A stretch of 64,000 nt of DNA from Micromonospora sp. NBC_00389 (GTDB taxonomy: Bacteria > Actinomycetota > Actinomycetes > Mycobacteriales > Micromonosporaceae): contig NZ_CP107947.1 in NCBI RefSeq assembly GCF_036059255.1, positions 3,658,001-3,722,000 on the forward strand, given 5' to 3'. Position 1 is the first letter of the stretch. Each line of letters opens with the position of its first letter. Of this stretch, positions 31,184 through 39,570 are shown one piece after another. The notes under the pieces are model-generated. The model searched no databases. It worked only from the letters and a program-made list of their open reading frames with translations, and had not been told where the DNA came from. The translations under genes were made by a program, and so were the position numbers.

Positions 31184-32341
31184 TCAGGCGGCGGAACGCA
31201 CCGAGCCGGCCCGTAGGGCCGCGACCAGCGCGTCGATGACGCGGTCCTGGTCGGCGTCGCTGAGTCCCGGGTAGAGCGGCAGCGACAGCTGCTGAGAGTA
31301 GAACGACTCGGCCACCGGGCAGGATCCGCGCCGGTAACCCAGGTCGGCGAAGGCCGGGTGCCAGTGCACGGGGACGTAGTTCACCTGGACGCCGATGCCG
31401 GCGGCGCGCATCCGGTCGTACACCTCGCGGCGGCGTCCGTCGAGCACCCGGATCGGGTAGAGGTGCCAGGCGGGTCGGGCCCACGCCCGCCGGCCCGGCA
31501 GCCGGACGCCCGGCAGGTCGGCGAGGGCCTCGTCGTAGCGGGCCACCAGCCGGTCCCGGCGGGCCAGGAACTCGCCGAGCCGCCGCAGCTGGCTACGGCC
31601 CAGCGCGCAGAGCACGTCCGGCAGCCGGTAGTTCAGCCCGAACTCGTGCACCTCCTGGTGCCAGCCGCCCTCGTCCGGCCACCGTTGCTCGTCGCGCTCG
31701 CGGACCAGGCCGATGTTGCGGAACCGGCAGGCCCGCTTCAGCAGCTCCGGGTGCGGGGTCACCACCGCGCCGCCCTCGGCGGTGGTGAGGTTCTTGGTGG
31801 GGAAGAACGACAGCGTGGTCAGGTCGGCCAGCGACCCGACCGGCCGGTCCTTGTAGCTGGCGCCGATGGAGTGCGCCGCGTCCGCGAGCAGCAGCGCGTC
31901 GTGCCCGCCCAGCGCGGTGCGCAGCGCGTCGTAGTCGGCCGGGTGGCCGGCGTAGTCGACGGCGGACACCACCCGGGTACGCGCGGTGGTCGCGGCGGCA
32001 GCCGCCGCCGGGTCGAGGGTGAAGGTGTCCTCCTCGACGTCGGCGAACACGATCTTCGCGCCGAGCGCGACGGCGCTGCTGGCGGTCGCCACGAACGTCA
32101 TCGGCGGCACGATCACCTCGTCTCCGGGGCCGACGCCGGCCGCCGCGTACGCCACGTGCAGCGCCGCGGTGCCGTTGGAGACGGTGGCGCAGCCCGCGCC
32201 GCCGGTCCAGCCGGCGAGGTCGGCCTCGAACGCCTCGACCTGCGGTCCGGTGGTGAGCCAGTCGCCGCGCAGCACGCCGGCCACGGCCGCGATGTCGTCC
32301 TCGGTGACGGAGTGCCGGCCGTACGGGAGCATCCCCGTCAT
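31184..32341 (-). CDS. pseC: PseC-type UDP-4-keto-sugar aminotransferase
   Basis: 385 residues from ATG 32341 (ATGA overlap with pseB); an ATG three codons later is possible. DegT/DnrJ/EryC1 fold: TVSNGTAALHVAYAAAGVGPG, DEVIVPPMTFVATASS, ADAAHSIGASY and the PLP-lysine segment LSFFPTKNLTTAEGG. PseC transfers an amino group from glutamate to the C4 keto group of the PseB product. Length is typical. Translationally coupled to pseB. Confidence 0.9.
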   Translation of the reverse strand: MTGMLPYGRHSVTEDDIAAVAGVLRGDWLTTGPQVEAFEADLAGWTGGAGCATVSNGTAALHVAYAAAGVGPGDEVIVPPMTFVATASSAVALGAKIVFADVEEDTFTLDPAAAAAATTARTRVVSAVDYAGHPADYDALRTALGGHDALLLADAAHSIGASYKDRPVGSLADLTTLSFFPTKNLTTAEGGAVVTPHPELLKRACRFRNIGLVRERDEQRWPDEGGWHQEVHEFGLNYRLPDVLCALGRSQLRRLGEFLARRDRLVARYDEALADLPGVRLPGRRAWARPAWHLYPIRVLDGRRREVYDRMRAAGIGVQVNYVPVHWHPAFADLGYRRGSCPVAESFYSQQLSLPLYPGLSDADQDRVIDALVAALRAGSVRSAA

Positions 32342-33321
32342 GCGGTGAGGCCGAGCATGTCGCGCAGTTGGTCGACGCTGAGCCACTCGTCGTTGGTGTC
32401 CGACTGGTACGCGAAGCCGTCCGGCACCGGCTCGCAGTCGACCGGCGGCTGGTAGCCCCAGCCGGCGATGGTCGGCTGGACGATGAACCGGTCCTTGGCG
32501 CGCAGCGTCCGGCGGCTGTCGTCCGGCGCGATCATCTCCTCGTGCAGCTTCTCGCCGGGCCGGATGCCGATCTCGTGCGTGGTGGCCTCCGGGGCGACCG
32601 CCTCGACCAGGTCGAGGATCCGCATGCTGGGGATTCTCGGCACGAACAGCTCGCCGCCCTGCATCTGGTCGAACGAGTCCATGACGAACTGGACGGCCTG
32701 CTCCAGCGTGATCCAGAAACGGGTCATCCGCTTGTCGGTGATCGGCAGGCTCTTGCCCTCGGCGGCCAGCCGGCTGAACAGCGGGACCACCGAGCCACGG
32801 CTGCCGACCACGTTGCCGTAGCGGACCACCGCGAACCGGGTCGGGTGGTGGGCGGCGTAGTGGTTGGCCGAGACGAACAGCTTGTCGCCGACCAGCTTGG
32901 TCGCGCCGTACAGGTTGATCGGGCTGGACGCCTTGTCGGTGGAGAGCGCGATGACCTTCCGGACGCCGGCCTCGATCGCGGCGTCGACCACGTGCTGCGA
33001 GCCGGTGATGTTGGTGGCGATGTACTCGGAGGGGTTGTACTCCGCCGTGTCCACCTGCTTGAGGGCTGCGGCGTGCACGACGTGCTCCACGCCGTGCATC
33101 GCCCGGGTGAGGCGGTGCCGGTCCCGGATGTCGCCGATGAACCAGCGCAGCCGGGGGTCGTCACCGAGCTGCTGGCGCAGCTCGTACTGCTTGAGCTCGT
33201 CGCGGGAGAACACCACCACCCGGGCGGGGTCGGCTTCGGTGAGGATGTGCCGCAGGAAGGTCCTGCCGAAGGAACCCGTTCCCCCGGTGATCAGAATGGA
33301 CGATCCATTCAACTCACTCAA
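32338..33321 (-). CDS. pseB: PseB-type inverting UDP-GlcNAc 4,6-dehydratase
   Basis: 327 residues from TTG 33321 behind GGGAG. Extended SDR: ILITGGTGSFGRTFL (NADP site), FIGDIRDRHRLTRAM, HAAALKQVDTAEYNP and the active-site YGATK. The AALKQV segment marks the inverting (PseB/FlaA1) branch that yields the L-arabino-hexulose product, the committed step to pseudaminic acid. The open frame runs 84 codons further upstream without homology. First gene of the six-gene operon. Confidence 0.9.
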   Translation of the reverse strand: MSELNGSSILITGGTGSFGRTFLRHILTEADPARVVVFSRDELKQYELRQQLGDDPRLRWFIGDIRDRHRLTRAMHGVEHVVHAAALKQVDTAEYNPSEYIATNITGSQHVVDAAIEAGVRKVIALSTDKASSPINLYGATKLVGDKLFVSANHYAAHHPTRFAVVRYGNVVGSRGSVVPLFSRLAAEGKSLPITDKRMTRFWITLEQAVQFVMDSFDQMQGGELFVPRIPSMRILDLVEAVAPEATTHEIGIRPGEKLHEEMIAPDDSRRTLRAKDRFIVQPTIAGWGYQPPVDCEPVPDGFAYQSDTNDEWLSVDQLRDMLGLTA

Positions 33322-33676
33322 TTTGGTGCTCCCGTGTTCGTGGATGAACGGGCGGCCCTCGGCCGGCCGACCGGGGTGAGACGCTAACCATGGCGGGTTA
33401 ACGGGCCGGCGCTCCCGGGTTAACCCCGCCCCCTGCCCCCGTGAATGCCGGGCACCGGGCAGACGAACACTTCCGGCCACCCGCCAAGCGGGCTGACCAG
33501 GCCCGATCGGGCCGTTACAGTGGCCGCGCGAGCGACCCGGCCGCCCCTGCGCGCCGCTGGTACCCGCGTTCACCCGACATTCGCACCACCCCGGTTCGAG
33601 CGGGCCACCCCGAGCGTCAGCGGCGTGCCCGCCGGCCCGCGTGGCCCCGGTGCGGCCGGCAAATCAGGAGGCGTCG
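33322..33676. other. 355-nt divergent intergenic region of the glycan locus
   Basis: Separates the pseB operon (minus) from the membrane glycosyltransferase-like gene (plus). Near pseB it has CGGGTTAAC twice (33394-33402 and 33416-33424 area) and GCTAACC just before (33383-33389), possible protein-binding repeats. Further right is the promoter-like element at 33493-33521 for the plus-strand gene. No gene is supported inside it. Confidence 0.55.
33493..33521 (+). promoter_or_regulatory. Candidate sigma-70-type promoter with a 14-bp palindrome in the spacer
   Basis: CTGACC (33493-33498), 17-bp spacer, TACAGT (33516-33521). The spacer holds the perfect palindrome GGCCCGATCGGGCC (33500-33513), where a repressor or a MerR-like activator could act. 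The start codon of the membrane protein is 155 nt downstream, giving a long 5' leader. Inferred from sequence only. Confidence 0.4.
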
Positions 33677-35410
33677 ATGGCATCCGGCAGCCACGTGATG
33701 GAACGCCCGGCTGACCCGGTCGAGACACGACCGGCCGTACCCGCACGGCGTTGGCTGGTGCCGCTGCTGCTGCTCGTCGGTTGGGTGCTCAGCGTGGCCT
33801 GGCGGATGTGGCTGTCCCGTCACATCGTGCTGCCGATCGCGCACACCGACGAGGACAGCTACCTGAACACCGCCCGCGCGCTGGCCGGCGGGCCGGGCGG
33901 GTTCAGCAGCGAGAACGGCCTGCTGCGCCGGGTCGGCTACCCGATGCTGATCTCGCCCGCGTTCCTCGGGGACCGGGACTTCAGCGACAGCTACCGGCTC
34001 GTCCAGCTGATCAACGCGATGGTGAACTCGACGCTGCTGCCGCTGGCGTACCTGCTCGGCCGGCGACTGCTCCAGCTGCGCCGGTCGTACGCCCTGCTCG
34101 GGGCGGTGGTGGCGGCGACCCTGCCGGCCACCGCCTTCTACGCCGGCGTCGCCATGATCGACTCGGTGATGGCGCCACTGGTGATCGCCTGGCTGCTCGC
34201 CGTGCACCGCTGGATCGAACGGCCCGGCCCGCTCGCCGCGGCAACCGTCGGCCTGCTGGTCGGCGCGTTCCACCTCCTGCACTCCCGCGGCCTGGTGATC
34301 GTGGCGGTGCACATCGGGCTGGTGCTGCTGCTGCTGATCCGCCGCCGGATCACCCCGACCGTGCTGGTCGCGGCGCTGCTGCCGGTGCTCGCCCTTGCGC
34401 TGGTCAACGAGGCCGGTATCCGGCTGCTCGGGGACAAGGTCTACCTGCTCGGCAATACCCCGGGCGGCAGCATGGTCGACGCGGTCTCCTCCGCCGCGGG
34501 TGTGGTCCGGGTCGGCGCGGCGGTCACCACCCAGCTTTGGTACCTCGTGGTCATCACGTTCGGGATGGCCGGGGTGGCCTGGGCGGCAGCCGTCCGGGAG
34601 CTGTGGCGGCCCCGGCGCGGCGACGCCACCCGCTGGACGATGGGCGTGGCGCTGGTGGTGAGCGTCGGAGTGGCTAGCGGGGCGTCGTTGATCCTGGCCG
34701 GCATCACCGGAAAGCCGCTGGACGCGATCTACGGCCGCTACGTGCAGATGTTGGCCCCGTTCTGGCTGCTGGTCGGGCTCGGGGTGCTCCTCACCGCCGG
34801 GCGCCGGGTGGTGCTGCGCCGGGCTGCCGTCGCGGTGGCGCTGCTGATCGCTGGCGGCGCCCTGATCGCCGTCCGCCTCGCGTACGTGGCCAGCCGGGGG
34901 CACTCGCTGCGCTACGGCGGCTTCGGCGCGCCGGACCTGATGGCGCTGACCGGCGGCTGGCGGGAGATGCGGCCGGTCGTCGCGTCGCTGATCGGCATCG
35001 CCGGCTGCGTGTTGCTCGTCGCCGCGGTCCAGGTGCCCCGGCTGCGGCTGCCGCTGCTCGGGGCGCTGGTGGTGGTCAACCTCGTGACCACGCAGGTGAT
35101 CGACCAGCGGTTGGTGCGGCCGATGGTGGCCAGCAGCGCGCCGACGCCCTGGGTGGCCGACGTCGGGGTGCGGCCCGGCGAGCGGGTGTGGGCCTCCACC
35201 GGCGTCCAGTACATCCACCGGTTCAACCTCAGCCACCAGGTGACCTGGACCGACGTGCGGTGGTTCCAGGAGCAGCCGCCGGACACGGCTCAGGTGGTGT
35301 TCGCCCGCTGGGCGCCCGGCCAACCCGACGACTGGGACGGCGCGAAGTACGGCTTCGTGCGGCTCGGTGGCAACGTGCGTCAGCACTGGGCGGCCTGGCG
35401 GCGGGCCTGA
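33677..35410 (+). CDS. Polytopic membrane protein, GT-C glycosyltransferase-like
   Basis: 577 residues from ATG 33677 behind AGGAGG. About 10-12 hydrophobic segments. An acidic loop after the first segment, PIAHTDEDSYLNTARALAGG, matches the catalytic Asp-Glu-Asp-type loop of GT-C (lipid-phosphosugar-dependent) transferases, followed by FSSENGLLRRVGYPMLIS. The C-terminal ~100 residues are extracellular-type (WVADVGVRPGERVWASTG). It could transfer a sugar from a polyprenyl carrier outside the membrane. Terminated by a strong hairpin. Confidence 0.7.
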   Translation: MASGSHVMERPADPVETRPAVPARRWLVPLLLLVGWVLSVAWRMWLSRHIVLPIAHTDEDSYLNTARALAGGPGGFSSENGLLRRVGYPMLISPAFLGDRDFSDSYRLVQLINAMVNSTLLPLAYLLGRRLLQLRRSYALLGAVVAATLPATAFYAGVAMIDSVMAPLVIAWLLAVHRWIERPGPLAAATVGLLVGAFHLLHSRGLVIVAVHIGLVLLLLIRRRITPTVLVAALLPVLALALVNEAGIRLLGDKVYLLGNTPGGSMVDAVSSAAGVVRVGAAVTTQLWYLVVITFGMAGVAWAAAVRELWRPRRGDATRWTMGVALVVSVGVASGASLILAGITGKPLDAIYGRYVQMLAPFWLLVGLGVLLTAGRRVVLRRAAVAVALLIAGGALIAVRLAYVASRGHSLRYGGFGAPDLMALTGGWREMRPVVASLIGIAGCVLLVAAVQVPRLRLPLLGALVVVNLVTTQVIDQRLVRPMVASSAPTPWVADVGVRPGERVWASTGVQYIHRFNLSHQVTWTDVRWFQEQPPDTAQVVFARWAPGQPDDWDGAKYGFVRLGGNVRQHWAAWRRA

Positions 35411-35423
35411 CCCGCACCGCCCC

Positions 35424-35472
35424 GCGTCCGGTGGACATCAATTTTCGTGAACGGGGGATGTCCACCGGACGC
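35424..35472. terminator. Perfect 16-bp hairpin between convergent genes
   Basis: Arms GCGTCCGGTGGACATC (35424-35439) and GATGTCCACCGGACGC (35457-35472), loop AATTTTCGTGAACGGGG. It lies between the GT-C-like gene and pseH (convergent), so it is probably a two-way terminator. The loop is unusually A/T-rich. Confidence 0.8.
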
Positions 35473-35518
35473 ACGGCCGGTTAATGGTGCCGGGCCAGTG
35501 CGGAAAGGCTCGCCGTAA

Positions 35519-36028
35519 TCAGCGCTGGCGGCGGTCGGCCCGGTTCAGGGAAATCGGGATTACGGTGATTTCCCGACCATCGGACAGCTCCTGTCGGGGG
35601 GTGCCCTCGACGAATCGGAAACGCCGGTTCATCTGCCGTACGACGGTGTTGTGCGCGAGCACCTCGCCGTCGAGTCGGTCCAGGTGCAGCCCGTCGAAGG
35701 CGTACTCGACGGCCTCCCGCATGACCGCCAGCCAGGCGGGCAGCGTCTCGTCCCGCTCGGCCAGCCCGTCAGCGTCCAGATAGAAGCCCCAGGCGCCGGT
35801 CCGGGGGCCGTCCAGCCGCAGGTCGAAGAAGGTGACCACGCCGCTGGGCAGGTCGTCGCGGACGTACACCAGCACCCGCCGGGACGGGTCGTCACGGACC
35901 GCCGACCACCACCGGGCGTGCTCGTCGGCGGTGATTTCGTGGCTGGTCTTGCTGACCTGACGGTTGGTTTCCTGATTACGCCAGGACAACATCAGGTGAA
36001 CGTCTTCCGTCGTCGCTTCGCGCAGCAC
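35519..36028 (-). CDS. pseH: PseH-type GNAT N-acetyltransferase
   Basis: 169 residues from ATG 36028 with AAGGAAAG upstream. GNAT features: N-terminal LREATTEDVHLMLSWRNQE, the EVLAHNTVVRQMNRRFRF C-terminal helix, and GAWGFYLDADGLAERDE. In the pathway PseH acylates the 4-amino group of the PseC product using an acyl thioester (acetyl-CoA in known cases). It is transcribed away from the ACP cassette. Its position beside an acyl carrier protein gene raises the possibility of a non-acetyl donor. Confidence 0.8.
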   Translation of the reverse strand: MLREATTEDVHLMLSWRNQETNRQVSKTSHEITADEHARWWSAVRDDPSRRVLVYVRDDLPSGVVTFFDLRLDGPRTGAWGFYLDADGLAERDETLPAWLAVMREAVEYAFDGLHLDRLDGEVLAHNTVVRQMNRRFRFVEGTPRQELSDGREITVIPISLNRADRRQR

Positions 36029-36127
36029 GTGCTCTCACTTTCCTTACTGTTCACGTCCGGTCCCGGCACCCTACCCGGGCGCACCGGGAAATCAGATATC
36101 TATTCGCGGGGCTGTAGACTCCGGCGC

Positions 36128-36379
36128 ATGAAGGAATTGAGTCGCGCGCAGATCCGCGACCTCATGGCTCAGGTGCTGAAGAACCAGGACAAGGAGCTGC
36201 CCGCCGACGACGCGGCGCAGTTGCGGGAGATCGGCTTCCGGTCGCTGGACTTCTCCGAGCTGGCCCTGCGGGTGGAGGACGAGACGGGGGAGGAGCTCAA
36301 CTTCGACGCCCCCGGCCTGCGCCGCATCGCCACCGTCGGGGACGTCCTCGACTTCCTCGTCGAGCTCCAGCAGCAGTGA
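36128..36379 (+). CDS. Acyl carrier protein inside the pseudaminic acid locus
   Basis: 83 residues from ATG 36128. The phosphopantetheine-attachment region is LREIGFRSLDFSELALRVED (Ser near residue 40), where a standard DSL is RSL; the C-terminal helix RRIATVGDVLDFLVELQQ is normal. It should carry an acyl group on phosphopantetheine. Its stop overlaps the ligase start by 4 nt (GTGA), so the ACP and ligase are coupled. It is not the fatty-acid-synthesis ACP, judging by its location and the altered motif. Confidence 0.85.
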   Translation: MKELSRAQIRDLMAQVLKNQDKELPADDAAQLREIGFRSLDFSELALRVEDETGEELNFDAPGLRRIATVGDVLDFLVELQQQ

Positions 36380-37680
36380 CCGTCGCGCCACCCCGCCCCC
36401 CGGCCGCCGCGCCCCCGGAACCGGCCGGCGTCGACAACCGGCTCGTCGTCGGCGGCGCCGCGCTGACCTGGCGGACGCTGCCGACGCCGGTGCTACCGGA
36501 CCCCGCCGCGGTGCTCGCCCACTCCGCCGGTCACGCGCTCGCCGCCGCGCGGCAGCACGCCGTGCACGGCACCGAGCTGCTGCTCAGCGCCGCGAGCCGG
36601 GTCGACGCGACGATGCGCGCGGAGCTGCTGGACGCCGGGTTCACCGTGACCGTCCTCGACGACGACGGCGCCCACCCGAGCGCGCCGCCCCAGCCGCGCG
36701 CCGCCGAACCCGGCCGGCTCTGGCTGCTGACCTCGGGCTCGACCGGCCGTCCCAAGCGGGTCGGGCACACCCTCGACACGCTGACCACCGTGCGGGCCGA
36801 CCAGCCGGAGCGGACCTGGCTCTGTCCCTACGCCCCCGGCACGTACGCCTGGTGGCAGGTGGTCACCCTGTCGCTGACCCAGCCCGGTCAGCACCTCGTG
36901 GTGGTCGAGCCGGAGGAGCTGGACGACTGGCCCGCGGTCGCCGCGGCGCACGGGGTCGACGCCGCGTCCGGTACGCCGACCTTCTGGCGCCGCACCCTGC
37001 ACCGGGACGCCGCCGCGCTGGCCCGGGTGCCGCTGCGCCAGATCACCCTCGGCGGGGAACCGGTGGACCAGGCGATCCTGGACCAACTGCGGGAGGTCTT
37101 TCCCACCGCCCGGATCTCCTGGATCTACGCGTCTTCCGAGGTGGGCGCGTCCATCGTGGTGCACGACGGGCGGGCCGGGTTCCCGGTCGGCTGGCTGGAC
37201 CGGGAGGCTCCCGGCCGGCCGACTCTCTCCATCCGCGACGACGAGCTGATCGTCACCTCGCCGTACCACGGCGCCGGGCTGGGCGGCCCGGTCCGTACCG
37301 GGGACCGAGTGCAGGTGGTCGACGAGCGGGTGCTGATCACCGGCCGCCTGGACTCCGACGAGATCAACGTCGGCGGCAGCAAGGTCTCCGCCGGTGTGGT
37401 CCGCGGTGTGCTGGCCGGGCACCCCGCGGTGGCCTGGGCCCGGGTCACCGGCCGCCGCGCCCCGGTGCTCGGCCGGATGGTGGTCGCCGAGGTGGTCCTC
37501 GTCCCCACTGACCCGTCCGACCGCCCCGCCGACCCGTCCGGCCAGCCCGCCGTCAGCGTGCCGGACGAGGCCGCGCTGGTTCGCTGGTGTGCCAACCGGC
37601 TGCCCGAGCACGCGGTGCCGCGCCGGATCCGCGTGCTGACCGAAATTCCCGTCAAGGAGACCCTGAAGAGCGATGTCTGA
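36376..37680 (+). CDS. AMP-dependent acyl-ACP/CoA ligase-like enzyme
   Basis: 434 residues from GTG 36376. ANL-superfamily motifs: A3 LLTSGSTGRPKRVGHT, A5-like WIYASSEVGAS, A7-like RTGDRVQV, A8 GRLDSDEINVGGSKVS, and C-terminal PVKETLKSDV with the Lys expected near the catalytic position. It is shorter than usual at the N-terminus. These enzymes activate a carboxylate with ATP and pass it to a thiol, here most likely the coupled ACP. The carboxylate is unknown. It overlaps the SDR gene by 8 nt. Confidence 0.83.
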   Translation: MTVAPPRPPAAAPPEPAGVDNRLVVGGAALTWRTLPTPVLPDPAAVLAHSAGHALAAARQHAVHGTELLLSAASRVDATMRAELLDAGFTVTVLDDDGAHPSAPPQPRAAEPGRLWLLTSGSTGRPKRVGHTLDTLTTVRADQPERTWLCPYAPGTYAWWQVVTLSLTQPGQHLVVVEPEELDDWPAVAAAHGVDAASGTPTFWRRTLHRDAAALARVPLRQITLGGEPVDQAILDQLREVFPTARISWIYASSEVGASIVVHDGRAGFPVGWLDREAPGRPTLSIRDDELIVTSPYHGAGLGGPVRTGDRVQVVDERVLITGRLDSDEINVGGSKVSAGVVRGVLAGHPAVAWARVTGRRAPVLGRMVVAEVVLVPTDPSDRPADPSGQPAVSVPDEAALVRWCANRLPEHAVPRRIRVLTEIPVKETLKSDV

Positions 37681-38428
37681 CCTCGCCGACACCCAGTTCG
37701 TTCCGCCCAGCTCCGTGGTCCTCGTCTCCGGCGGCTCTCGGGGGCTGGGCCTGGCCATCGTCACCGACCTGCTCGACCAGGGCGTACGGGTGGCGGCGTT
37801 CGCCCGCACGGTCACCCCGGAGCTGTCGAAGCTCGCCGCCGAGCACCCCGACCGGGTGCACGTCGGCTCGGTGGACGTCACCGACCTGCACGCCGCTCAG
37901 GGCTTCGTCCGTGAGGTGGAGCAACGCCTCGGCCCGATCGACGGGATCGTCAACAACGCCGCCGTCGGGCAGGACTCCCTGCACGTACACACGGCCACCG
38001 ACGACATCGCGCGGATCATCGAGACCAACCTGACCGCCCCGCTCCAGCTGACCCGGCTGGTGGTCCGGCGGATGCTTGGCAAGGGGCTGCGCGGGCGGAT
38101 CGTCAACATCACCTCGATCTGCGCACAGCGCGGCTTCCCGGGCCTGGTCGCGTACTCGGCCACGAAGGGCGGCATGGACGCCGCCACCCGCTCGCTCGCC
38201 CGGGAGTTGGGCGGCCGGATGCTGGTCAACGCGGTCGCTCCCGGCTTCTTCGCCTCGGAGATGTCCGCCGTGCTCGGCCCGACCCAGCTCGACCAGATCG
38301 TGCGACGCACCCCGACCGGCCACCTGACCGAGCCGGTGGAGGTCGTACCGGTGGTCCGGATGCTGCTCCAGGCGCACACCAACATCAACGGCCAGGTCAT
38401 CGTGGTGGACGGTGCCGCCTCCATCTGA
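37673..38428 (+). CDS. FabG-like short-chain dehydrogenase/reductase
   Basis: 251 residues from ATG 37673. SDR motifs: LVSGGSRGLGLAIV (NADPH site), VDVTD, GIVNNAAV, catalytic Ser in VNITSICAQ and YSATKGGMD, then NAVAPGFFASEM. It most resembles 3-oxoacyl-ACP reductases, consistent with reduction of an acyl chain on the neighbouring ACP. Alternative: a sugar-type SDR. Start and stop overlap both neighbours, indicating one coupled operon. Confidence 0.87.
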   Translation: MSDLADTQFVPPSSVVLVSGGSRGLGLAIVTDLLDQGVRVAAFARTVTPELSKLAAEHPDRVHVGSVDVTDLHAAQGFVREVEQRLGPIDGIVNNAAVGQDSLHVHTATDDIARIIETNLTAPLQLTRLVVRRMLGKGLRGRIVNITSICAQRGFPGLVAYSATKGGMDAATRSLARELGGRMLVNAVAPGFFASEMSAVLGPTQLDQIVRRTPTGHLTEPVEVVPVVRMLLQAHTNINGQVIVVDGAASI

Positions 38429-38933
38429 CCTGGACCCGGTCGTCCGGCCCCGCCCGGTGCCAGCGCTGCTCGCCGCCGCCGAGCGGTACCTGCGGGTGGT
38501 CGCCGACGCGGGGCAGTTGGCCGATGCGGCGACCCGCAGCCACCTTGACGACGGCCGCTGCGTGGGCTGGTACGGGCCGCCGACGGCCGGTTGGCGGGTC
38601 GCGGTCGACGCGGAGCGCGCCGACGCCCCGGTCCCTCCGGCGCTGGCCCGCCGGTTCGGCACGGCGGACTTCTGGGCCCGGTGGACCCGGGCCGAGTGCT
38701 GCTGCAAGCTGGCCGACGTGCCGGTGGCGCTCTGGTGGCGTCGCTACGGGCTGGGTACGCCGGCCGACGGAGCGGCGGTCTGGCGCACCCTGCGGGTCGC
38801 CGACCTGGTAGTCACGGTCGGCTTCGCCCCAGGGTCTGACTTGGCCCGGGGGTCTGACTTGGCCCCGGGTTCTGGCATCGCCCCGGGTTCTGGCATCGCC
38901 CTCTCGATGGGCCGGGGTCGCTCCTGCTTCTGA
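38412..38933 (+). CDS. Short phosphopantetheinyl-transferase-like protein
   Basis: 173 residues from GTG 38412, overlapping the SDR by 17 nt. WRVAVDAERADAP resembles the G(V/I)D..E magnesium motif, and FWARWTRAECCCKL the W(T/S).KEA..K motif of Sfp-type phosphopantetheinyl transferases, with Arg for the first Lys and three adjacent Cys. Only ~26 residues separate the motifs and the N-terminal half is short, so it may be a reduced or inactive member. The C-terminal ~25 residues are a repeat tail (GSDLARGSDLAPGSGIAPGS). Its likely job is to activate the ACP upstream. Confidence 0.6.
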   Translation: MPPPSDLDPVVRPRPVPALLAAAERYLRVVADAGQLADAATRSHLDDGRCVGWYGPPTAGWRVAVDAERADAPVPPALARRFGTADFWARWTRAECCCKLADVPVALWWRRYGLGTPADGAAVWRTLRVADLVVTVGFAPGSDLARGSDLAPGSGIAPGSGIALSMGRGRSCF

Positions 38934-39570
38934 CGGCCGCCGTGCTGCCGATGTCGCGCGTGCCTGTCGAGCTGCCCCACATCTGGGGCGCTCGCCACCG
39001 TCAGGTTCGCCGACGGGTGGGCGGTGTTCGCCTCCGTCGGGTTGTCGCGACGGGTGGGCGGTGTTCGCTTCCGTCGGGTTGCCCAGACGGGTGGGTGGTG
39101 GTCGCTTCCGTCGGGTTGTCGCGACGGGTGGGTGGTGGTCGCTGCCGTGAGGGCCGCCTAGAAGCGGCCGTGTTCGCCTCCGTCGGGGTGCTCCACGAAT
39201 GGGCGGTGCTCGCTGCCATCAACACTGCCCAGAAGTGGGCGGTGCGTGCGACCGTCAGGGCTGCCCCGTCGATGGGCGGTGCTCGCCGCCGTCAGAGCCG
39301 CCCCATATCTGGGGCAGTTCGACAGGGACGCAACGGTGGTCGCCCACCCCCGCCCCGCCCTGCTCGCCAACGCCGGGCCGCCCCGCGGGGGCGCATGCCG
39401 GCCCGAGCCCGAGCCGGGCCCGAGCCGAGCCGGGCCGGGCCGGAGCCGGGCCGGGCCCGAGCCAGGCCGGGCCCGAGCCGAGCCCGAGCGAGCTGAGCCT
39501 CGGGCCGAGCTGAGCCGGGGACAGGGGGACCGGGGGACGAGCTGAGCCGGGTTCGGGGCCGGGTCGACGG
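38934..39570. repeat. Gene-free, repeat-rich region with a degenerate ~37-bp minisatellite
   Basis: From 38971 to about 39317 there are nine or ten tandem copies of a 35-37-bp unit like ACGGGTGGGCGGTGTTCGCT plus TCCGTCGGGTTGTCGCG, with no unique spacers. The outermost copies contain CCCCACATCTGGGG and CCCCATATCTGGGG hairpins, and inner copies keep shortened forms. From ~39400 to ~39500 a second low-complexity run of GAGCCGGGCC-type motifs follows. Several frames stay open by composition only; none has a ribosome site plus recognisable product. It separates the ACP cassette from pseI. Confidence 0.8.

Noticed and set aside
38971..39317. CRISPR-like array
   Set aside because: Units are directly adjacent and drift in sequence; there are no unique spacers and no cas genes.
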